This document shows positions 28,243-37,105 of a stretch of 64,000 nucleotides of DNA, in pieces. Below the pieces are notes generated by a model. The model ran no database searches, had not been told where the DNA came from, and saw nothing but the letters and a program-made list of their open reading frames with translations. Each line of letters starts with the position of its first letter. The first letter of the stretch is position 1. Both the position numbers and the translations under genes were made by a program. Origin of the DNA: Bradyrhizobium sp. SZCCT0153 (GTDB lineage Bacteria > Pseudomonadota > Alphaproteobacteria > Rhizobiales > Xanthobacteraceae); assembly GCF_018129995.1 (NCBI RefSeq), contig NZ_JAFCKS010000007.1, forward strand, positions 186,001 to 250,000. Reading direction: 5' to 3'.

Positions 28243-29903
28243 AAATGGATGGAGCACGGGGCGGGCGCGGGGAGTTTTCCCCTGGATGGCTCGGATGGAC
28301 GAATTCCGTCGCGTGGTTCTGGGTCTGGGTCTGCGTGATCGGCCTGGCCCTGATGATTCACCTCGCCTTCCTCGTGGCTTGGCCGGATCACTTCATCCAC
28401 GAGGACGGCGGGCCCTACCTGATTCAGGCAGAATCGATTCTAAGGGGCCAATATATCGAGGACGCGGTGAAGCGTCCGTACGGGGTCGCCGTCTTCCTTG
28501 TGCTGCTGTCCAAGATGTTCGGCCCCCACATCCTGGTCTTCGTCATCGCGCAGCACTTGATGAGCGTCGGCACCGCTCTCCTCGTCGCCGCGATCGTGCG
28601 TTTTGCCGGCGCGCCCCGCTTCTTCTCGCTTCTGGCCTTTGCCCTTGCGGCGCTGCATGGCCGCATCATCCACTATGACAACACTATCGGCGCAGAGACG
28701 ATCTCCAATTTTCTGGTCAGCCTTGCGGCCTTCTTTGCCGCCGGAGCAGCGTTGCGCAATTGGCCGGCGTTCCTCGCTTCGGCATGCGTGGGCTTGGTGC
28801 TCGGGGCGCTGATGGTTTGCCGCTCGGCGGCGATAGGCCAGGCCGCTGTCATTCTGCTGTGGCTGGCTTCGACCCTGGACACCCGGTTCCTGCGCCGGCT
28901 CGGCGTGCTTGGACTTGCGGTCTTTCTCGCTTCGGCCGTCTATCTCACCCCGGCTGTCGTCAACTTCGTGATTGGAAAACCTGCCGCAGGCAACGAGACC
29001 CTTGCCGTGATGGCTTTCGTCGTCGGCTATTCCGGTGATTTCGATCACGGCGTTCATCTCGACCACAAGGCGCAGGCACGGGAATTCGTCGAGAAGATGC
29101 GAGCCGCGGACACTCCCAAAGGATGGGGCGACACCGACCAGTATCAATGGCCGTTCGGCGCAGTGCACCGGTTGAAGATGTCCGGGGAGAGCGACGAGGA
29201 TCTCGAGAGGGTCGTGCGTGATATCTTCATCGAAACGCTGACGAGGCCATCGACGCTCTATCGGCACGTCACGAAGCACTTCCTCCGGGAAATGTATTTC
29301 ATGTTGTTCGACGCAAATCCGATTGCGCGCCGGGTCCCTTCTCCGCAGGGCTACGAGTACTTCGTGAAACGGGATACCTATCCCTTTTTTGGAAGTCCGA
29401 CCGGCTTCAAATCCGGCCAGTTGGTTCACGATTACTACAAGCCCTGGTGGCCGCTGTCTCGGCTTCTGCCGACCGCGGATCAGGTGCAGCTCAGACTGAG
29501 CCAACTCATGGGGCATGGCTACGCGCCGAGTTCGGACTTGGTAGCGTTCTGCTGCGGGGTGAAGGTGTCGACCGAATACGATGACCGTGCCGGACCGATC
29601 GTGTGGTTCTCCTCGGCGACACTGTGTCTCGCTCTCGTCCTGCTGATCAGTGTCCCGGCGGGCCGTGCGGGTTTCATTCGCCGGAGCCCTCGCGGCCTCG
29701 TTGCCGTCGGCACGCTGATGGTCCTGCTCGCGCTGGTCAGCGCTGCGTTGCCGGCGTTTCTCATTTATGGGCTTAATCGCTACGCGTATTACGCCATTCC
29801 GTTCCTCGGCGGCTCGAGCGCCATGCTGGCGAGCTTGCTGTTCGATCGGATCAGGGCTTTTCGCAGCCGCGCCGGGGACACGGCGGGCCGGGCGAGCGCG
29901 TGA
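28239..29903 (+). CDS. Polytopic GT-C-like membrane protein (envelope cassette, copy 2)
   Basis: 554 residues with about ten membrane segments, the acidic first loop WPDHFIHEDGGPYLIQAE, and a large soluble middle part containing FGSPTGFKSGQLVHDYYKP, shared with copy 1. FCCGVKVSTEYDD is the counterpart of the copy-1 Cys-Cys motif. The layout suits a polyprenyl-phosphate-sugar-dependent transferase acting on the outer face of the inner membrane. TTG 28239 overlaps the previous stop and has GAAGG six bases upstream; ATG 28245, two codons later, is the alternative. The operon appears to end here; a convergent gene follows. Confidence 0.8.
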   Translation: MKMDGARGGRGEFSPGWLGWTNSVAWFWVWVCVIGLALMIHLAFLVAWPDHFIHEDGGPYLIQAESILRGQYIEDAVKRPYGVAVFLVLLSKMFGPHILVFVIAQHLMSVGTALLVAAIVRFAGAPRFFSLLAFALAALHGRIIHYDNTIGAETISNFLVSLAAFFAAGAALRNWPAFLASACVGLVLGALMVCRSAAIGQAAVILLWLASTLDTRFLRRLGVLGLAVFLASAVYLTPAVVNFVIGKPAAGNETLAVMAFVVGYSGDFDHGVHLDHKAQAREFVEKMRAADTPKGWGDTDQYQWPFGAVHRLKMSGESDEDLERVVRDIFIETLTRPSTLYRHVTKHFLREMYFMLFDANPIARRVPSPQGYEYFVKRDTYPFFGSPTGFKSGQLVHDYYKPWWPLSRLLPTADQVQLRLSQLMGHGYAPSSDLVAFCCGVKVSTEYDDRAGPIVWFSSATLCLALVLLISVPAGRAGFIRRSPRGLVAVGTLMVLLALVSAALPAFLIYGLNRYAYYAIPFLGGSSAMLASLLFDRIRAFRSRAGDTAGRASA

Positions 29904-29922
29904 CTTTGCGGCGCAAGCGGCC

Positions 29923-30945
29923 TCACACCACATCATCCGGCGCCAGCGCGCAGCCATTGTCGGGATGCGTCTCCACCTGAAGCGTGGTGTGGCCGATGCG
30001 GAAGGAGGCCTTCAGCAGCTGCGCGGTCTCCATCAGGAATCCGTCGCCGGCGCCGGCGGGCATGACGAGGTGGCAGGTCAGCGCCGTCTCTGTGGTCGAG
30101 ATCGGCCAGACGTGGAGATCGTGGATCGCGGACACGCCCGGGCGCGCCAGCAGGAACGTCCTGATCGCGGCAAGGTCGGTGCCTTTGGGCGCGGCCGCCA
30201 TCGACATGTCGATGGAGGCGCGGAGCAGGCTGGTCGTGCTCCAGAGGATGGTGACGCAGATGACGAGGCTGGTGACGGGATCGAGCCAGAGCCAGCCGGT
30301 CCAGATGATCAGTGCCGCCGAGATGACGACGCCGAGCGAGACCGCGGCGTCGGCGGCCATGTGCAGATAGGCGCCTTCGATGTTGATGTCGTCCTTGCGT
30401 CCGCGCGCGAACAGCATCGCCGTAAAGCCGTTGACGAGGATGCCGATGCCGGCGACCGCCATCACGGTGAGGCCCGCGATCGGCTCCGGCTCGCGCAGTC
30501 GCAAGATCGCCTCCCAGCCGATCGCGCCGGTCGCGACCAGCAGGAAGACCGCGTTGGCAAGCGCCGCCAGGATGGTGGAGGCGCGCAGGCCGTAGGTGAA
30601 ACGTCCGCTCGGCGCGCGCCTTGCCGCGATCGATGCGCCCCAGGCCACGACCAGGCCGAGCACGTCGGAAAGGTTGTGGCCGGCATCGGCAAGGAGGGCG
30701 GTGGAGTTGCCGATATAGCCGTAGACGGCCTCGGCAACGACCAGCGCGGTGTTGAGCGAGATGCCGATCGCGAATGCCCTGCCGAAACTGGCGGGCGCGT
30801 GGACATGCGTGTGGCCAAAACCATGATCATGCCCATGCCCATGCCCATGACCATGCCCATGACCATGACTGCGGTCGTGACCGTGCCCATGATCGTGGCC
30901 GGCATGGTCATGATGGTGATGACCGTGATGGTCGTGGCTGCCCAA
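29923..30945 (-). CDS. Cation diffusion facilitator with His-rich N-terminus (DmeF/CzcD type)
   Basis: 340 residues. The N-terminal 50 residues are a histidine-rich tail (SHDHHGHHHHDHAGHDHGHG, then repeated HG pairs). Six membrane helices follow with the metal-site motifs LLADAGHNLSDVLGL and AAVSLGVV...DAAVS, where Asp/His ligands bind the cation, and a C-terminal cytoplasmic domain (HDLHVWPIS). It exports divalent cations such as Zn, Co, Ni or Cd from the cytoplasm to the periplasm by proton antiport. It starts with TTG at 30945, two bases after the czcA stop, with GGGGAG upstream, so it is the last gene of the efflux operon. Confidence 0.92.
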   Translation of the reverse strand: MGSHDHHGHHHHDHAGHDHGHGHDRSHGHGHGHGHGHGHDHGFGHTHVHAPASFGRAFAIGISLNTALVVAEAVYGYIGNSTALLADAGHNLSDVLGLVVAWGASIAARRAPSGRFTYGLRASTILAALANAVFLLVATGAIGWEAILRLREPEPIAGLTVMAVAGIGILVNGFTAMLFARGRKDDINIEGAYLHMAADAAVSLGVVISAALIIWTGWLWLDPVTSLVICVTILWSTTSLLRASIDMSMAAAPKGTDLAAIRTFLLARPGVSAIHDLHVWPISTTETALTCHLVMPAGAGDGFLMETAQLLKASFRIGHTTLQVETHPDNGCALAPDDVV

Positions 30946-30947
30946 AT

Positions 30948-33900
30948 CTACCGCTCCCCGGAAGCTAACAAATCAGGTCCCATTGTAGGCGTTTCGGTGC
31001 CTGCGTCACGGCGGAACAGCAGGTAGAGTGCAGGCAGCACCAGGAGCGTCAGCACGGTCGAGGAGATGATGCCGCCGATCACCACGGTCGCGAGCGGCCG
31101 CTGCACCTCGGCTCCGGCCCCGGTGGCAAGGGCCATCGGCACGAAGCCGAGCGAGGCGACCAGCGCCGTCATCAGCACCGGACGCAGCCGCGTCAGCGCG
31201 CCCTCGCGAACGGCCTCCGGGACGGGACGCCCCTCGCTGCGCAGCCGCTCGATGAAAGTGATGATGACGAGCCCGTTGAGCACGGCGACGCCGGAGAGCG
31301 CGATGAAGCCGACACCGGCGCTGATCGACAGCGGGATGCCGCGCAGCAGCAGCGCCATCACGCCGCCGGTCAGGGCCAGCGGCACGCCGGAGAACACGAG
31401 AGCCGCATCGGCCGCCGATCCCATGCCCATGAACAGCAGCAGGAACACGAGCAGCAGCGCCACCGGCACCACGATCGTCAGCCGTTTGGTCGCGGAGACC
31501 AACTGCTCGAACTGTCCGCCCCAGCCGATCCAGTAGCCGGGCGGCAGCTTGACCTTCTCTGCCACTGCGTTCTGGGTCTCGGCGACAAAGGAGCGAAGGT
31601 CGCGCCCGCGAACGTTGGCCATGACCACCACGCGGCGCTTGCCGTTCTCGCGGCTGATCTGGTTGGGGCCGGGTGCGATCTCGATCGTCGCGACGGAGGA
31701 CAGCGGCACGTAGCGGAGCGCTGCGTTTCCGCCCGGCCATGCGGTTTTGGTGACCGCCGGTGCATCCTCGCCCGGCGGCAGCGGGATCGGCAAGGACTTG
31801 ATCGTTTCAGGGTTGGCCCGCAGGCTTTCCGGCAGCCGCACCACGATGTCGAAGCGGCGATCGCCCTCGAACAGCTTTCCGACCGGTTTTCCCCCGATCG
31901 CGATCTCGACGAGGTTCTGCACCTCGCTGAGGCTGAGGCCGTAACGCGACAGCGCCTGGCGGTCGAGCTTCACCGTGAGGATCGGCAGGCCCGCGATCTG
32001 CTCGGTCTTGACGTCGGCCGCGCCCTCGATGGCGTGGACGACGCCGTTGACCTGCTGGGCGATGCCGGCAAGCACGTCGAGATCGTCGCCGAATATCTTC
32101 ACGCCGACGTCGCTGCGGATGCCGGCAATGAGCTCGTTGAAGCGCATCTGGATCGGCTGGGTCATGCCATAGGCCGTGCCGGGCAGGGTGTTGGCGGCGC
32201 GTTCGAGCTCGGCGACCACCTCGTCCTTGGGCTTGCCTGAATCGGGCCATTCGTCGCGTGGCTTGAGCGTGACATAGGTGTCGGTCATATTCGGCGGCAT
32301 CGGATCGTTGGCGATCTCGGCGGTGCCGATCTTGGAGAAGATGGTCGCGACCTCCGGTACCTGCTTGATCGCCTTTTCCAGCCGGAGCTGCATGTCGACG
32401 CTCTGGGTCAGGCTGGTGCCGGGAATCCGGATGGTCTCGATGGTAATGTCGCCTTCATCCAGGCTCGGGATGAATTCGCCGCCCATGCGCGTCGCGGCGA
32501 AGACGCTGCCGGCGACGATCAGCATGGCGCCAAAAGCGACGCTGCCGCGGTAGCGGATGGCGCGATCGAGCAGCGGCACGTAGAAGCGCCTGGCCGCTCG
32601 CATGAAGATGTTCTCCTTCTCCGAGATCCTGCCGGTGACGAAGATCGCGACCGCGGCCGGGACGAAGGTGATCGACAACAGCGCCGCACCGGCAAGCGCC
32701 ATCAGCACGGTGAGCGCCATCGGCGTGAACATCTTGCCCTCGGTCCCCGTCAGGGTCAGGACCGGCAGGTAGACCACGGCGATGATCAGCGTGCCGAACA
32801 GGCTCGGCTTGATGACCTCGCTGCTGCCGGCGCGGATCGTCTCCATCCGCTCTTCGAGCGACAGCGGCCGGCCGCGCAGGTGCTGCTCGGCAGCGAGCAA
32901 CCGCAGACAGTTCTCCACGATGATGACCGCGCCGTCGACGATGATGCCGAAGTCGATCGCACCGAGGCTCATCAGATTGGCGCTGACCTGGCTCTCGACC
33001 ATGCCCGTGATCGTAAACAGCATGGAAAGGGGAATGACACAGGCGGTGATCAGCGCAGCGCGGATGTTGCCGAGGATCAGGAACAGCACCGCGATAACCA
33101 GCGCGGCGCCCTCGATGAGGTTCTTCTCGACGGTCTGGATGGTGGCTTCCACCAGGTGCGTGCGGTCATAGACGGCGCGCGCGATCACGCCATCAGGGAG
33201 CGATTTCGCGACCTCCGCGAGCCGCGCCTTCACGCGCTGGGCTACCGTGCGGCTGTTCTCGCCGATCAGCAGCATGGCGGTGCCGAGCACGGTTTCGCTG
33301 CCGTTTGCGGTCGCAGCGCCCGAGCGCAGGTCGTGGCCTTCCTGGACGTCCGCGACGTCTCGGATGCGCACCGGGACGCCGCCGCGCGAGCCGATCACGA
33401 TGTCGCGGATTTCCGCGATATTGGCGACCTGGCCCGGGGCGCGGACGAGATATTGCTCGCCGTTGCGCTCGATATAGCCGGCACCGACATTGGCGTTGTT
33501 GGCAGCCAGCGCCGTCATGATGTCGCGAAAGCCGAGCTTGTAGGCCATCAGCCGGCCGGGGATCGGCAGCACGTGGAACTGCCGCTCGTAACCGCCGATC
33601 GAGTTGACCTCGATCACGCCCGGAATGGTGCGCAGTTGCGGCTTGATGATCCAGTCCTGGATGGTGCGCAGCTCCGTCGGCGTGAACTCGGCACCGGTCT
33701 GTGACTTCGCGCCGGCCTTGGCCTCGACGGAGTAGACATAGATCTCGCCAAGGCCGGTCGAGATCGGCCCCATCGCGACCTCGGTTCCGGCTGGAAGCTG
33801 GTCCTTTGCCTGCTGGATGCGCTCGTTGACGAGCTGCCGCGCGAAATAGATGTCGGTGCCGTCCTCGAATACGACGGTGACCTGGCTCAGGCCATAGCGT

Positions 33901-34157
33901 GAGATCGAGCGGGTGTATTCGAGCTTGGGCAGCCCGCCCATCGCGGTCTCGATCGGGAAGGTGATGCGCTGCTCGGATTCGAGCGGCGACAGGCCCGGCG
34001 CGCGCGTGTTGATCTGGACCTGCACGTTGGTGACGTCAGGGACCGCGTCGATCGGCAGGCGGGTGAAATTCCAGGCGCCGAAGGCGCCGGCTGCGAGCGC
34101 GAACAGGACCACGAGCCATCGTTGGCGAAGGGAGAAGCCGAGGAGCGCGTCAATCAT
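30948..34157 (-). CDS. czcA: Heavy-metal RND efflux pump, inner-membrane transporter
   Basis: 1069 residues, the usual CzcA/CusA length. It begins MIDALLGFSLRQRWLVVLFA (first helix) and has RND porter motifs and the TM4 segment IDFGIIVDGAVIIVEN, whose Asp, Asp and Glu are the proton-relay and cation residues of Zn/Co/Cd-type (HME1) pumps rather than the Cu/Ag type. The open frame extends to 34271, but Met at 34157 gives the family start and overlaps the end of czcB by eight bases. With CzcB and CzcC it moves metal from the periplasm to outside the cell. Confidence 0.93.
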   Translation of the reverse strand: MIDALLGFSLRQRWLVVLFALAAGAFGAWNFTRLPIDAVPDVTNVQVQINTRAPGLSPLESEQRITFPIETAMGGLPKLEYTRSISRYGLSQVTVVFEDGTDIYFARQLVNERIQQAKDQLPAGTEVAMGPISTGLGEIYVYSVEAKAGAKSQTGAEFTPTELRTIQDWIIKPQLRTIPGVIEVNSIGGYERQFHVLPIPGRLMAYKLGFRDIMTALAANNANVGAGYIERNGEQYLVRAPGQVANIAEIRDIVIGSRGGVPVRIRDVADVQEGHDLRSGAATANGSETVLGTAMLLIGENSRTVAQRVKARLAEVAKSLPDGVIARAVYDRTHLVEATIQTVEKNLIEGAALVIAVLFLILGNIRAALITACVIPLSMLFTITGMVESQVSANLMSLGAIDFGIIVDGAVIIVENCLRLLAAEQHLRGRPLSLEERMETIRAGSSEVIKPSLFGTLIIAVVYLPVLTLTGTEGKMFTPMALTVLMALAGAALLSITFVPAAVAIFVTGRISEKENIFMRAARRFYVPLLDRAIRYRGSVAFGAMLIVAGSVFAATRMGGEFIPSLDEGDITIETIRIPGTSLTQSVDMQLRLEKAIKQVPEVATIFSKIGTAEIANDPMPPNMTDTYVTLKPRDEWPDSGKPKDEVVAELERAANTLPGTAYGMTQPIQMRFNELIAGIRSDVGVKIFGDDLDVLAGIAQQVNGVVHAIEGAADVKTEQIAGLPILTVKLDRQALSRYGLSLSEVQNLVEIAIGGKPVGKLFEGDRRFDIVVRLPESLRANPETIKSLPIPLPPGEDAPAVTKTAWPGGNAALRYVPLSSVATIEIAPGPNQISRENGKRRVVVMANVRGRDLRSFVAETQNAVAEKVKLPPGYWIGWGGQFEQLVSATKRLTIVVPVALLLVFLLLFMGMGSAADAALVFSGVPLALTGGVMALLLRGIPLSISAGVGFIALSGVAVLNGLVIITFIERLRSEGRPVPEAVREGALTRLRPVLMTALVASLGFVPMALATGAGAEVQRPLATVVIGGIISSTVLTLLVLPALYLLFRRDAGTETPTMGPDLLASGER

Positions 34158-35127
34158 GGTCGGCGTCTCCCTTGCCCATCTCCGCCTTGACCACAAAACT
34201 GTTCTCGGCGACGTAGCGCTCGCCGGCCGAAAGGCCGGCGCGGATCTCCACGAATCTCGGGTCGGAATCACCTGTTTCCACCGGGCGCGCCTCGATCTTG
34301 TCGCCGTCCTCGCGAACGAACACGATGGTCCTGTTTTCCAGCGTCTGGATTGCGCTCTTGCGCACGGCGACCGCGACGTCGCGCGCTGCGAGGATCAGCC
34401 GCGCCGTGACGAACAGTCCGGGCCGCAGGCGCCCGTCCGGATTTGGCAGCACCACGCGCGCAAGTGCGGTCTGGGTCTCGCTGCTGCCGATCGGCGCCAT
34501 GTAGGAGATCGTGCCCTTGATCTCGCCGCGGCCGTCGTCGGGATCGATCAGCACCTCGTCGTTGAGGCGGACGCGCTTCAGGTCCTGCCGGTAGATCGAC
34601 AGATCGACCCAGATGGAGGACAGGTCGGCGACGACGAAGGCGGGCTTCTGTTCGGAGGCGTATTCGCCGAGCGAGATCTGCCGCTCGATGACGGTGCCCG
34701 CGAGCGGCGCCTTGAGCTCGTAGACGGTCAGGCTCTGGTTGCTCTCGATGGTGGCGAGCAGATCGTCCTTGCCGACCTTGTCGCCGATGCGCTTCAGGAT
34801 CGATTTTGCAACTCCGGGAAAGCGCGGCGTGACCTGAACGACCGCCTCCTGGTTGGCGCGCAAAATGCCGTTGAAGGCGAGCGTGTCGGTCAGCGTCGCG
34901 CTGGCGGCTTCCGCCAGCGTCACGCCCGCGGCGGCCAGCTTGACGTCGGAGATGCGGATGCGGTCGGCGCCGTGCTCGTCCTGCTCGACATGGTCGTTCG
35001 GCTTCTCCGGCTTCTTATCCGCGGCATGCTCGGCGGGCGTGACCCTGACCGGTGCGAGCAGGGAATAGCCGTAGGCGCCGAGCGCGGCGGCCACGACGGC
35101 GACGAGAATGGCAGAGGAGGTCTTCAT
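34150..35127 (-). CDS. czcB: RND efflux periplasmic adaptor subunit
   Basis: 325 residues. N-terminal membrane anchor (ILVAVVAAALGAYGYSLLAP), barrel-sandwich and lipoyl-like segments (VQVTPRFPGVAKSILKRIGD, LKAPLAGTVIERQIS) and a C-terminal beta-barrel (RPGLFVTARLIL). It bridges CzcA and the outer-membrane channel. A His/Asp/Glu cluster after the anchor (DHVEQDEHGADR) may bind metal, though the long N-terminal His domain of Cupriavidus CzcB is absent. It overlaps czcC by four bases (ATGA). Confidence 0.9.
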   Translation of the reverse strand: MKTSSAILVAVVAAALGAYGYSLLAPVRVTPAEHAADKKPEKPNDHVEQDEHGADRIRISDVKLAAAGVTLAEAASATLTDTLAFNGILRANQEAVVQVTPRFPGVAKSILKRIGDKVGKDDLLATIESNQSLTVYELKAPLAGTVIERQISLGEYASEQKPAFVVADLSSIWVDLSIYRQDLKRVRLNDEVLIDPDDGRGEIKGTISYMAPIGSSETQTALARVVLPNPDGRLRPGLFVTARLILAARDVAVAVRKSAIQTLENRTIVFVREDGDKIEARPVETGDSDPRFVEIRAGLSAGERYVAENSFVVKAEMGKGDADHD

Positions 35128-36398
35128 CGTGCGCTCTCCCGCGCCAGCGTGAAGGGATTGCCGACGAGGCCCTCGATGGTCGCCACACCCGCGTGGAAAT
35201 TCTGCAGCGCTTCCTGCTCGCGCAGCCGCGCCTGGGCGACGCTCGCCTGGGCGTCGAGCACTTCGAGCAGGGTGAAGCGGCCCTGGCCATAGCCTTGGGA
35301 AATGGCTTCCGAAGCTTCCGCAGCCTTGGGAATGGCGGTCTCGCGCAGCACCGCGAGCTCGCGCAGCGAGCCCTGGAGCGAGTCGTAGGCGCGGCCGGCG
35401 ACCACGATCAGAGTGTTGCGGTTGGCCTCGCGCTCGGCCCTGGTCTTGGCGAGGCTTTCCTGCGCGGAGAGAATATTGCCCTGGTTCTGGTCGAACACGG
35501 GGATCGGCACCGAGACGGTGAGCCGAACCGCGTCGTCATTGGTCTCGTTGAAATGGCGCCAGCCGGCGGCGATCCGCACGTCGGGATAGGGCCGGAGCCG
35601 CGCCATCAGCAGCTCGGCGTTGCGCTGGGCATAAATCGCGGTCCAGCGCACCAGCTGCGGATTGGCATCGATGGCGGCGACGACCGACTGGAACGTCGGC
35701 GGCCGTCCCATGGTGTCGAGCCGCCCCGAGACCTCGCCGAATTTTGCGGCAGGGTCTCCCATCAGCACCGCAAGCTCGCGCCGGGCGCTGGCCAGCGTCG
35801 CCTTGAAGCGTTCGCGATCGGCCTTCACCAGTGCGGATGCCACTTCCGCACGGCCGGTTTCGGCCGGCGAGGAGGCGCCGGCTTCGACGCGCCGGCGCAA
35901 GAGCGGCGTCAGCCGGTCGATGGCTTCGATCTGCTCGTCGAGGATATGGATCCGCCGCTGGGCGCCGAGCACGCCGAGGAAGGCGATCGCGGTCTCCGAC
36001 AGCACCTCGAGCCGGACAGCCTTGCGCTGGATCGCGGCGACCTCGATGCCGGCTGCGCCCGCGGCGATCCGCGCATCGCGCTTGCCGAACAGCTCGAAGG
36101 CCTGGCTGATCTGGAGCGTTGTTTCGGCGGATTTCGTGCCGCGATAGATGCCCGAGCCGAGCGAATTGTCCTGCTCGTAGGACAGTTCCGGATTGAGCAG
36201 GGCGCCCGCCTGGACGCGCTGGCCCGTGGCGATACCGACATCGCGCTCCGCCGCGGTCAGGCGCGGGCTGGCCGCCAGAGCGCGCGACAGTGCGGCGCGC
36301 ATGGTCAGGGTCTGGGCGTGCGCGTGCTGCGTCAGCCAGGGGCCAACGAGAATCGCCATCGCGCACGCAAGGCGCGCGGCAGTTCGTCTGCAAGACAT
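35124..36398 (-). CDS. czcC: TolC-family outer-membrane channel of the metal efflux pump
   Basis: 424 residues with an N-terminal signal peptide (CAMAILVGPWLTQHAHAQ) and the two-fold repeated coiled-coil pattern of outer-membrane efflux proteins: LTMRAALSRALAASPRL and repeats with AxxELLMARLRPYPD, ending with QGRFTLLEVLDAQASVAQAR, a hallmark of the TolC family. It forms the exit duct for CzcAB. First of three overlapping genes; the small His/Cys protein gene lies 55 bp upstream. Confidence 0.9.
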   Translation of the reverse strand: MSCRRTAARLACAMAILVGPWLTQHAHAQTLTMRAALSRALAASPRLTAAERDVGIATGQRVQAGALLNPELSYEQDNSLGSGIYRGTKSAETTLQISQAFELFGKRDARIAAGAAGIEVAAIQRKAVRLEVLSETAIAFLGVLGAQRRIHILDEQIEAIDRLTPLLRRRVEAGASSPAETGRAEVASALVKADRERFKATLASARRELAVLMGDPAAKFGEVSGRLDTMGRPPTFQSVVAAIDANPQLVRWTAIYAQRNAELLMARLRPYPDVRIAAGWRHFNETNDDAVRLTVSVPIPVFDQNQGNILSAQESLAKTRAEREANRNTLIVVAGRAYDSLQGSLRELAVLRETAIPKAAEASEAISQGYGQGRFTLLEVLDAQASVAQARLREQEALQNFHAGVATIEGLVGNPFTLARESAR

Positions 36399-36453
36399 GA
36401 AGATGACCTGTGAACAAAAGCAAGATGGGCGCGTGGGCGCCCGGCTGATCGGT

Positions 36454-36819
36454 TCAGGTCAGATGTTTGGGGGGTGGGGATGTCGTGTCGGGTGCGATGC
36501 CGACGAGCGTCGGCTGCTTCTGCGCGACCGGTGCGGCAACGATGTCGCCCGCGGCTCCTGAATGCAGCGGCTGTGCGACAGCGATCGAGAAGCAGCCATG
36601 GCAGTGATGGCCACCGAGCCCCTTGTGATCGCCATGGCCGGCGGAACCGTCGTCGAGGATCGCGGCGATCTCCGAGCCGCCGGAGGGGCTCGTGACATCG
36701 ATGTCGTGCGCGCCATGGAGCGCGCCCGACAGCAGGTACATGACCGCAACGAGCGCAGCCACCAGCCCGCGCCAGTTGCGCAAGGCGAAGAAGCTGTATG
36801 GGCGGCGGATCGCAGTCAC
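36454..36819 (-). CDS. Small exported protein with His/Cys motif, upstream of the efflux operon
   Basis: 121 residues. An N-terminal hydrophobic segment (LVAALVAVMYLLSGALHGA) may be a membrane anchor or signal peptide; the middle carries GHGDHKGLGGHHCHGCF, a dense set of metal ligands; the tail is Pro/Thr rich. I do not recognise a family. Its place directly ahead of czcCBA in the same direction suggests a role in periplasmic metal binding or sensing, an inference only. The upstream end is insulated by a strong hairpin at 36929-36967. Confidence 0.72.
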   Translation of the reverse strand: MTAIRRPYSFFALRNWRGLVAALVAVMYLLSGALHGAHDIDVTSPSGGSEIAAILDDGSAGHGDHKGLGGHHCHGCFSIAVAQPLHSGAAGDIVAAPVAQKQPTLVGIAPDTTSPPPKHLT

Positions 36820-36924
36820 GGAGCGGCTCGGGTTCCTGATCCGCCTGCGGTAGCATGGCGGCCGGAACAGTGTCGACCCGCAATAGTGTTACGTCGGGGG
36901 AACTCGATGTCGCACGCTGCTGGA

Positions 36925-36997
36925 TACAAAAAGGCCCCAGCCCGGGGCTGACCGGCTGAGGCCTTTTGTGCTCACAATTTTTATCCTTGGGATTCGC
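36925..36997 (-). ncRNA. Candidate small RNA of about 70 nt ending in a strong terminator
   Basis: On the minus strand a GGAAC-N16-GGTT promoter (37004-37028) would start transcription near 36997, and the hairpin at 36929-36967 would end it near 36925. The space between contains no plausible protein frame and no gene start before the terminator, so a short noncoding transcript is the simplest product. Start and end are estimated, not observed. Confidence 0.4.
36929..36967 (-). terminator. Strong Rho-independent terminator (minus strand) with no gene ahead of it
   Basis: A 14-bp stem AAAAGGCCTCAGCC/GGCTGGGGCCTTTT (one G-U pair) with an 11-base loop, followed on the minus strand by TTTTTGT. 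No annotated gene lies immediately upstream on the minus strand, which points to a short transcript. Confidence 0.75.
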
Positions 36998-37003
36998 ACG
37001 GGC

Positions 37004-37028
37004 AACCCGCAGCCAGGCGGCTCGTTCC
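37004..37028 (-). promoter_or_regulatory. Candidate EcfG-type (general stress) promoter, minus strand
   Basis: Read leftward: GGAAC, 16 bases, GGTT. This fits GGAAC-N16/17-CGTT, the consensus of the alphaproteobacterial general-stress sigma factor EcfG. It would drive the candidate sRNA. Confidence 0.45.
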
Positions 37029-37048
37029 TGCCGGCGGCAGAAAAATTA

Positions 37049-37073
37049 GGAACGTTCGGCAGCCCCTCTCATT
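37049..37073 (+). promoter_or_regulatory. Candidate EcfG-type promoter, plus strand
   Basis: GGAAC, 16 bases, CATT, placed 33 bp before the 24-residue peptide gene. The -10 part matches only three of four bases. Together with the opposite site it forms an inverted repeat CGTTCCT/AGGAACG around 37023-37054. Confidence 0.4.
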
Positions 37074-37105
37074 AGCGCCCCGGAGCATGTGAGGAGGATG
37101 GGACT

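Noticed and set aside
36854..36952. A 32-codon plus-strand frame ending inside the terminator hairpin at 36929-36967.
   Set aside because: No ribosome-binding site, and a functional stop inside a terminator stem is unlikely.
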